From positions 1-49,895 of the forward strand of contig WHUX01000306.1 of assembly GCA_015179025.1 (NCBI GenBank): 49,895 nt of DNA. Reading direction: 5' to 3'. The stretch's first letter is position 1; each line of letters opens with the position of its first letter. The notes under the pieces are model-generated. The model was not told the origin of the DNA and made no database searches. It saw only the letters and a list, made by a program, of their open reading frames with translations. Shown here piece by piece: positions 45,424 to 49,895 of the stretch. The position numbers and the translations under genes were made by a program. This DNA comes from Terfezia claveryi. Its lineage: Eukaryota > Ascomycota > Pezizomycetes > Pezizales > Pezizaceae.

Positions 45424-46226
45424 TGCCTCCCTGTTTAGATAAAAACTCCATCCTAAGAAATAAACAGGGGAGATGGGTTATGTACATTAGTAGTTAACAT
45501 TCAACCCATAATACCTATTATTCCTGTCCATATAGGTACTACTTCCTTCAGCTCCAGTATCATACCTGACATTATTATACCCTTCCTTGAAATCCTTATC
45601 AACAATTTCTAAGCAAAGAAATGTTTAAGCATTAACTGGGGTATATCTAACTCTTTACCCTTGCCTTTGTCAATCTTGACTGCATTAGATGAAACAGGGG
45701 GAGCAAGGACTTTTTTCCTTTCATCATCAATCATTTGCAAGGTTTCTTTCCTTGTCTTATTTTTGCCAAGCTTATTCTCACCAACCTTTCTCTTTTTGTA
45801 AGTTGCTTGCTTACTACTAGTCAACCAGAATTGTTTTTTCAATGACTCATCAACACCATCAGCATATACCCACTCATCAAATTTATGAGGCCATCCCTTC
45901 CATTTCACCTTGTACTGCAGCTTCCCTGTTCTAGGTTGTGACCTAAATTCCAAAACTCTTTCTACCTCATACCTGTCTTCCTTAACTGGTACTGGTTGTT
46001 CTAGAGTTCTGGAGGGGAACAGTTTTATTGGATTAGGGAAGAAGGGCTTGAGAAGTGAGGTGTGGAAGGAATTGTTGATATTATTGAGGTCAGGGAAGTC
46101 AGTGAAGTCAAGTTTAGCATTTTGACTCCATGGTGAATATTTGGTAATGGTGAAGGGGCCTATCCATTTTGGGGATAGTTTGGAGGAGTGGTACCTTGCT
46201 GGAGGTTCTTTGTTGACAACATCACC
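45424..46226 (-). pseudogene. Chromovirus integrase C-terminus with chromodomain
   Basis: A minus-strand frame is open from the insertion point at 46226 to the stop at 45609. It holds the GPY/F-like module (YHSSKLSPKWIGPFTITKYS), the linker FHTSLLKPFFPNP, then a chromodomain (RYEVERVLEFRSQPRTG, LQYKVKWKGWPHKFDEWVY) and a lysine-rich tail. Chromodomains of this position guide chromoviral integration to marked nucleosomes. The upstream integrase core is cut off by the Gypsy A insertion at 46227. No stop interrupts the frame, so this copy is younger than most here. 45424-45608 is 3' non-coding, ending in the purine tract. Confidence 0.88.
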
Positions 46227-46908
46227 TGTAATGGAGAACGTTGTTTCATTGCTTATATAATTGATTATATACTTTTGTATTTCCTATATTACTACTATGT
46301 TATGTAACTAAGCCTCTCGGTTGAAGGACTAGCCTTCTACCACCTCCTATTGCTTTATAAGCGTCCATAGCACGCGGAATCTGCCATAGGAAGTTCCATG
46401 ACACTTGCCATATGAAGACACCCTCATTATGGCCGCGTGACCTCTGTTTAAGGCGTGTGACTCATTACTATGGCCACATGACCATTGTCTAAGGTGTGTG
46501 ACTCATTACTATGGCCACATGACCCCTTTTGTACAGCGCACCACTTTCTGGTGTGCCACCCTTTATTGTATTTATTTCCTTAGTCATCAGATCTCAGAGG
46601 AGTATAAATAGGCTGCTGGATTCCCTCTGGAATCCACAGAAGAAAGACAAGAAGCAACCAAGCAAGCCTTCAGAGCAAGCAAGCCTATATTCCGATCAGA
46701 TCAAGATCATATAGCTTAGATAGCACAAATCATATAAGATAGATTACACCAGTTAATTACTGTTCCCTTCGGGAACGTCCCACATAGTAATCTCCCTACC
46801 CTTCTGAGGTCTTACCTCAGCAGAACCGAAATACACAAACGTCCGTGCCTACGGATATAGATTGTATAAACGGTACCGAATGAATACTGTCTAGTACCAT
46901 TCATTACA
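46227..46908 (+). repeat. 5' LTR of Gypsy A
   Basis: TGTAATG..CATTACA termini; 682 bp, one 41-bp U3 unit shorter than the LTRs at 37455 and 39004. TGACTCA sites are at 46458 and 46499, and a TATA box, AGTATAAATAGG, near 46610. No obvious TGG-type primer binding site follows directly (a T run starts at 46909). Confidence 0.92.
46450..46530. promoter_or_regulatory. Tandem 41-bp U3 units with TGACTCA (Gcn4/AP-1 type) sites
   Basis: Each unit contains GTGTGACTCATTACTATGG followed by CCACATGACC. TGACTCA is the known binding sequence of fungal bZIP regulators of the Gcn4/CPC-1 type. The 41-bp phase and variable copy number (two here, three in the LTRs at 37455 and 39004), about 110-150 bp upstream of the TATA box here, suggest an enhancer array. 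This is inference from motif identity. Confidence 0.55.
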
Positions 46909-47134
46909 TTTTTTTTAACTTACTTACCTAATCTTTACTCTTAAATCCAAGGCCTGATCAACCTTCGGATACCTTTATTACACTCACGCAAGTGTATACA
47001 ATTCGACACCCAAGTACACATATAAAATCGATATCGTTATTCAACTAGCTAGCCAACAAAATCCAACAAACGAGACATCAGACTCTCAACTGCAGTATAT
47101 CAACAAAAGACTTAGAAGCAAGCTAAGCAGAGCT

Positions 47135-47737
47135 CTAACGGGCTGTGGTATCCCACATTAAACAATCCCTCCCTCGTTCACAACACTTTTCCCAATAAGA
47201 TCGACAACTCATCTTGCACTCCTGGCAACCGCCATTACATCTGTACCTATAAATCCAGTACACCATTGAAAAACCGGCCCCCCAGGTCCCAGGAATAATT
47301 GGTCTAAACAACCAAACGTCACAATCCCAAGGCTCAAATCTCGCTGCCTCCACTGCAGCCATTTCCTCCAGAAAAGAATTACCTCCATCAGAACCTTCCT
47401 TAGGCCCAGACATCTCTACCAATACCTCTGCGCCCCCAACGTCTACCTCAACACACCAATCAGAAAACGTGACACTCTTGCCGGAAGAACTAGAACTAGA
47501 TTCTAGACCAGTAGACGAAGAAAAACCAGGACCATAAGAAACAACAGGATCCTGACATCCAGCCTCACTAGCCTCGTGAGCCACCGAGCCAACAGAACCG
47601 TCAGTCGAATGGAGATCATAAGGATCATCAGCCACCACACCATCAGCACAGAAAGGTGCCAAAGAAGAAAAGTAACTCGACGATCGTATCGCATAACCAG
47701 CTGCATTTGATTGCGGACAGACGACGAAATCAGACAT
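47135..47737 (-). CDS. Antisense reading frame in the Gypsy A leader, Cys-containing protein
   Basis: 200 codons, open from ATG 47737 to TAG 47135 (the frame is open further upstream to 47857). Its start codon is head to head with the gag start (CATAATG, 47735-47741). The N-terminal half is Ser/Asp-rich. The middle has SVTFSDWCVEVDVGGAEVLV. The last 50 residues are rich in Trp, Tyr and Cys (PWDCDVWLFRPIIPGTWG, YRYRCNGGCQECKMSCRSYW, EKCCERGRDC), like a small metal-binding module. The related leader at 38400-38640 keeps this stretch but with a 1-nt deletion and TGG-to-TAG changes. No known family is recognised. It might be a real antisense gene or a leader region open by chance. Confidence 0.5.
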   Translation of the reverse strand: MSDFVVCPQSNAAGYAIRSSSYFSSLAPFCADGVVADDPYDLHSTDGSVGSVAHEASEAGCQDPVVSYGPGFSSSTGLESSSSSSGKSVTFSDWCVEVDVGGAEVLVEMSGPKEGSDGGNSFLEEMAAVEAARFEPWDCDVWLFRPIIPGTWGAGFSMVYWIYRYRCNGGCQECKMSCRSYWEKCCERGRDCLMWDTTAR

Positions 47738-47738
47738 A

Positions 47739-49424
47739 ATGGCATCTGAACTTAGTAAGAAGACTAAGAGGTCGAGACGGTTAACTATGTTACCCGAAGA
47801 TATTAAGAAATTAGTAGAAGAAACTCCCAGAAAGACCAGATTTATAGTTCCTAACACAGAAGGGGAAATAAATCTGCCATGATATAGAATTAGGAGAACC
47901 AGGTGGAGCAGGAACCAAACTATATTTTAGTATGGCCTACCTCTCGCACCAGAAGAATTTTGGGAAAGACATTTCCAACAATTGAGGAGATTTTGAAATA
48001 CACTCGCTCAATGGGACATGCCAACAGTATCATCCTGATGATACTCGACTCTTAATGGAAGCCATAGTAAAACACTATTTATGGCTAACACCTTACCCAT
48101 TCAAAGAAAAAGACTTAGAAATGAACGCATTTTTAAGTAAAGAATTAAGAAACCTGTTGTTCCACTTTTAAGGAAACCGAATTGGGTAATATATAACTGG
48201 GAAGAAATAATGGCATTCATGATGAGCGGCACTCATCTAGAGGAATCAGCACATACCGTGGAGGATTTTTTCAATCCTAGCAAAGAACTTCCAGGAGCGT
48301 TCCTGAGAACACCAAAAGATCAATCGAAAGGCAAAGGTCGAGCACCTGAGACACCAGAAAGGAGGACTGGGTCAGCCAAAGAACCAGACGACAAAGACCA
48401 ACCACCAGAAGATATAGAATTACCAGAAGACGATGATGATCTAGATACAGGACTAGACCAACAGCAGCAGAAAACACAAGGAGGAGGACGAGACCCCGAT
48501 AATAGCGGAGATGATAGCTCGGACTCTGATAAGGCATCGTCAGTTGCAAGTCAAACTCTTAAAAGAAAACCCAAACGAGGAAAATCAGTTGAACACCAGT
48601 AATGGGAATCTACAACAGGAATGGTTACAACGGGTAACCATAAAGCAACGAATGCTTTAAAAGGAATAAAGATTGATATGCCAGAAAAATTAAGAGGAGA
48701 AGACAAAAAATGGCAAGACTCACAATATTTTGACTCTTGGGCTACAGCAATGCAACGTTGGTTTGTTCTCAAAAGAATAGATTTGGAAGGCGCTTCAGCT
48801 TTGGAAATTGTTGGATTCAGAATGGAAGGGAGCGCGCTCACTACTTATAATCAATTCCTAAGAGAAAAAGGAAAGAATGCGATATTCTTTGGATTCATAC
48901 TAGCGCTAAGGGATTTTCTGATACCCTCTACTAGTAAGGACATTTTGTGGAAACGATGGGAGACAGCCACACCATACAAGGACAGACGCCACATGGGAAT
49001 CAAACAGTTTGCCAACTGGCTTACTGAAATGCAAATCAAATTGATTGACAAGGATGGCAAACAATCAATATCGCAGGAAGTAAAAAGAAGAAAGTTTCTT
49101 AATCACCTGCCGCCATACATGTCAGCTACATTAATTCCTTTAATCAAAGAAGAATGGTCATATGATCAGCTAGTACATCAAGCGGAGTCATATGAAGCTT
49201 CCAAGAAGGATATTGCCCCACCATCCACAACAAATACATCCCAACGACAACACCCTCGGAATGAAAATCGAAGTCACGGTCCATGCAGGGACCAGAATCA
49301 ACGACAAAAAACAGGATTTAATCCTAGCAGCAATCCCAATACCAAACCCAACACGGAGAATCGGAAGGACTCAGATTGGACACCATCACAAAAAAATTGG
49401 ATCAGAAGACGAAGATGCAATTAA
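47739..49424 (+). pseudogene. Gypsy A gag
   Basis: ATG 47739 shares its frame with two long open stretches (48210-48602 and 48621-49424). The N-terminal part (SELSKKTKRSRRLTMLPEDI) soon meets TGA/TAG codons, and 48030-48180 is shifted (LWLTPYPFKEKDLEMNAFLS). The open middle is acidic (PEDIELPEDDDDLDTGLD). A single TAA at 48600 separates it from the capsid-like part (DSWATAMQRWFVLKRIDLEG, KRRKFLNHLPPYMSATLIPL, YDQLVHQAESYEASKKD), a typical retrotransposon gag. It ends basic. Structural protein of the virus-like particle; probably inactive as it stands. Confidence 0.85.
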
Positions 49425-49895
49425 TTAAAGACAAGAAATGTCTATGGTGTTGGAACCCTGGACACTCCTACAAGGACTGTAGGAAACGAAAAAATAAGGT
49501 ACCCATGCGTACAGCCGCATAAGATTTAGCTATGCCGATAGCCACCAAGGATAAAAACAACAAGGATAAATCAAGGAACGACCCTTGTCAAGACAGGTAC
49601 CAGATTTTAGCAAGGTATTCGTTAAAGCTAACGAACACCCCGCACTAGCTTTAATTGATCTCCAAACAAGGGAGGAGACTTAATCAATTCTCAATTGTAC
49701 ACCTATACAAAATACCGACTAGAAGTATCGAGAAGAAATCATTAAGTACTGCAATTAAAGGCTCAAAAGGAATGATAGACAAAGCTTGTACTATCAAACT
49801 TGATTGGATAGGTTATGTAGAAGAACGAACGTTCTATGTAGCTCATTTGACTGGATGGGACATGATACTAGGAGAACCTGCTCTCAGCAAAGTGC
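49425..49895 (+). pseudogene. Gypsy A CCHC knuckle and protease start (partial)
   Basis: A zinc knuckle CLWCWNPGHSYKDC (CX2CX4HX4C) lies at about 49438-49482, in a different frame from gag, directly after its stop. Then a basic linker and a protease-region segment near 49770-49895 (DKACTIKLDWIGYVEERTFY, VAHLTGWDMILGEPALSKV). TAA and TAG codons interrupt the linker. The window ends inside pol. Confidence 0.75.

Larger units (their letters stand above)
46227..49895 (+). mobile_element. Ty3/Gypsy family A element, 5' part (continues off window)
   Basis: A 5' LTR (46227-46908), a leader of about 830 bp containing an antisense frame, gag from 47739, then CCHC and protease regions to the right edge. 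It is inserted in the chromovirus integrase gene. The minus-strand copy at 1-3300 and the short derivative at 37455-39725 belong to the same family. Confidence 0.9.

Overview
This window looks like transposon-packed, RIP-mutated chromatin of a filamentous ascomycete (Pezizomycotina; the order cannot be told from the sequence). Fungal features are the short 50-60 bp GT..AG introns, Ty3/Gypsy elements, a Plavaka-type (CACTA clan) transposase, Tc1-like and PIF/Harbinger elements. Almost every in-frame stop in an otherwise alignable transposon gene is a TAG, TAA or TGA that one C-to-T change would make from CAG, CAA or CGA. LTR termini also read TA where TG is expected. Both are as expected after repeat-induced point mutation. 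I see no ordinary host gene; the coding sequence I can support belongs to mobile elements.

Left part (1-18375). A minus-strand Gypsy copy (family A; 1-1080 and 2799-3300) is split by a small LTR element (1081-2798) with a perfect 5-bp target duplication, ATAGG. It is joined to a plus-strand Gypsy fragment (family B; 3301-3906 and 6323-6880), itself split by a 2.4 kb terminal-inverted-repeat element full of a 24-bp minisatellite. A GTCTC-rich tandem array (6905-8275) follows. The stretch 8808-12480 looks empty at first, but on the minus strand it holds heavily decayed relatives of two genes found intact-like at 31535-36251. Further Gypsy pieces run to 18375.

Middle (18376-26630). Inverted arms of about 0.5 kb flank a (TA)n-rich minisatellite into which two Tc1-like elements have inserted at TA. 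One of them (19269-22847) carries an extra gene-like reading frame and a 1.2 kb G-rich minisatellite.

Centre (26631-37279). A GC-richer block of about 10.6 kb is read as one large Plavaka element: a divergent transposase on the minus strand (27140-30543), then on the plus strand a proline/lysine-rich protein with an acidic tail (31535-33734) and a four-exon gene (34370-36251) that resembles the fungal DUF6532 type. The decayed second copy of both accessory genes, in the same order and orientation, indicates that the pair travels with the element.

Right part (37280-49895). There is a short LTR element with target duplication TATTC (37455-39725), a PIF/Harbinger element with TIRs of about 55 bp, a broken transposase and an intact Myb/SANT-like gene (39975-42657), the 3' end of a minus-strand chromovirus with a chromodomain (44796-46226), and the 5' part of a family A Gypsy element running off the right edge (46227-49895). 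The LTRs of this last family carry two or three 41-bp units, each with a TGACTCA (Gcn4/AP-1 type) site. Between its 5' LTR and gag lies an open, cysteine-containing antisense reading frame.
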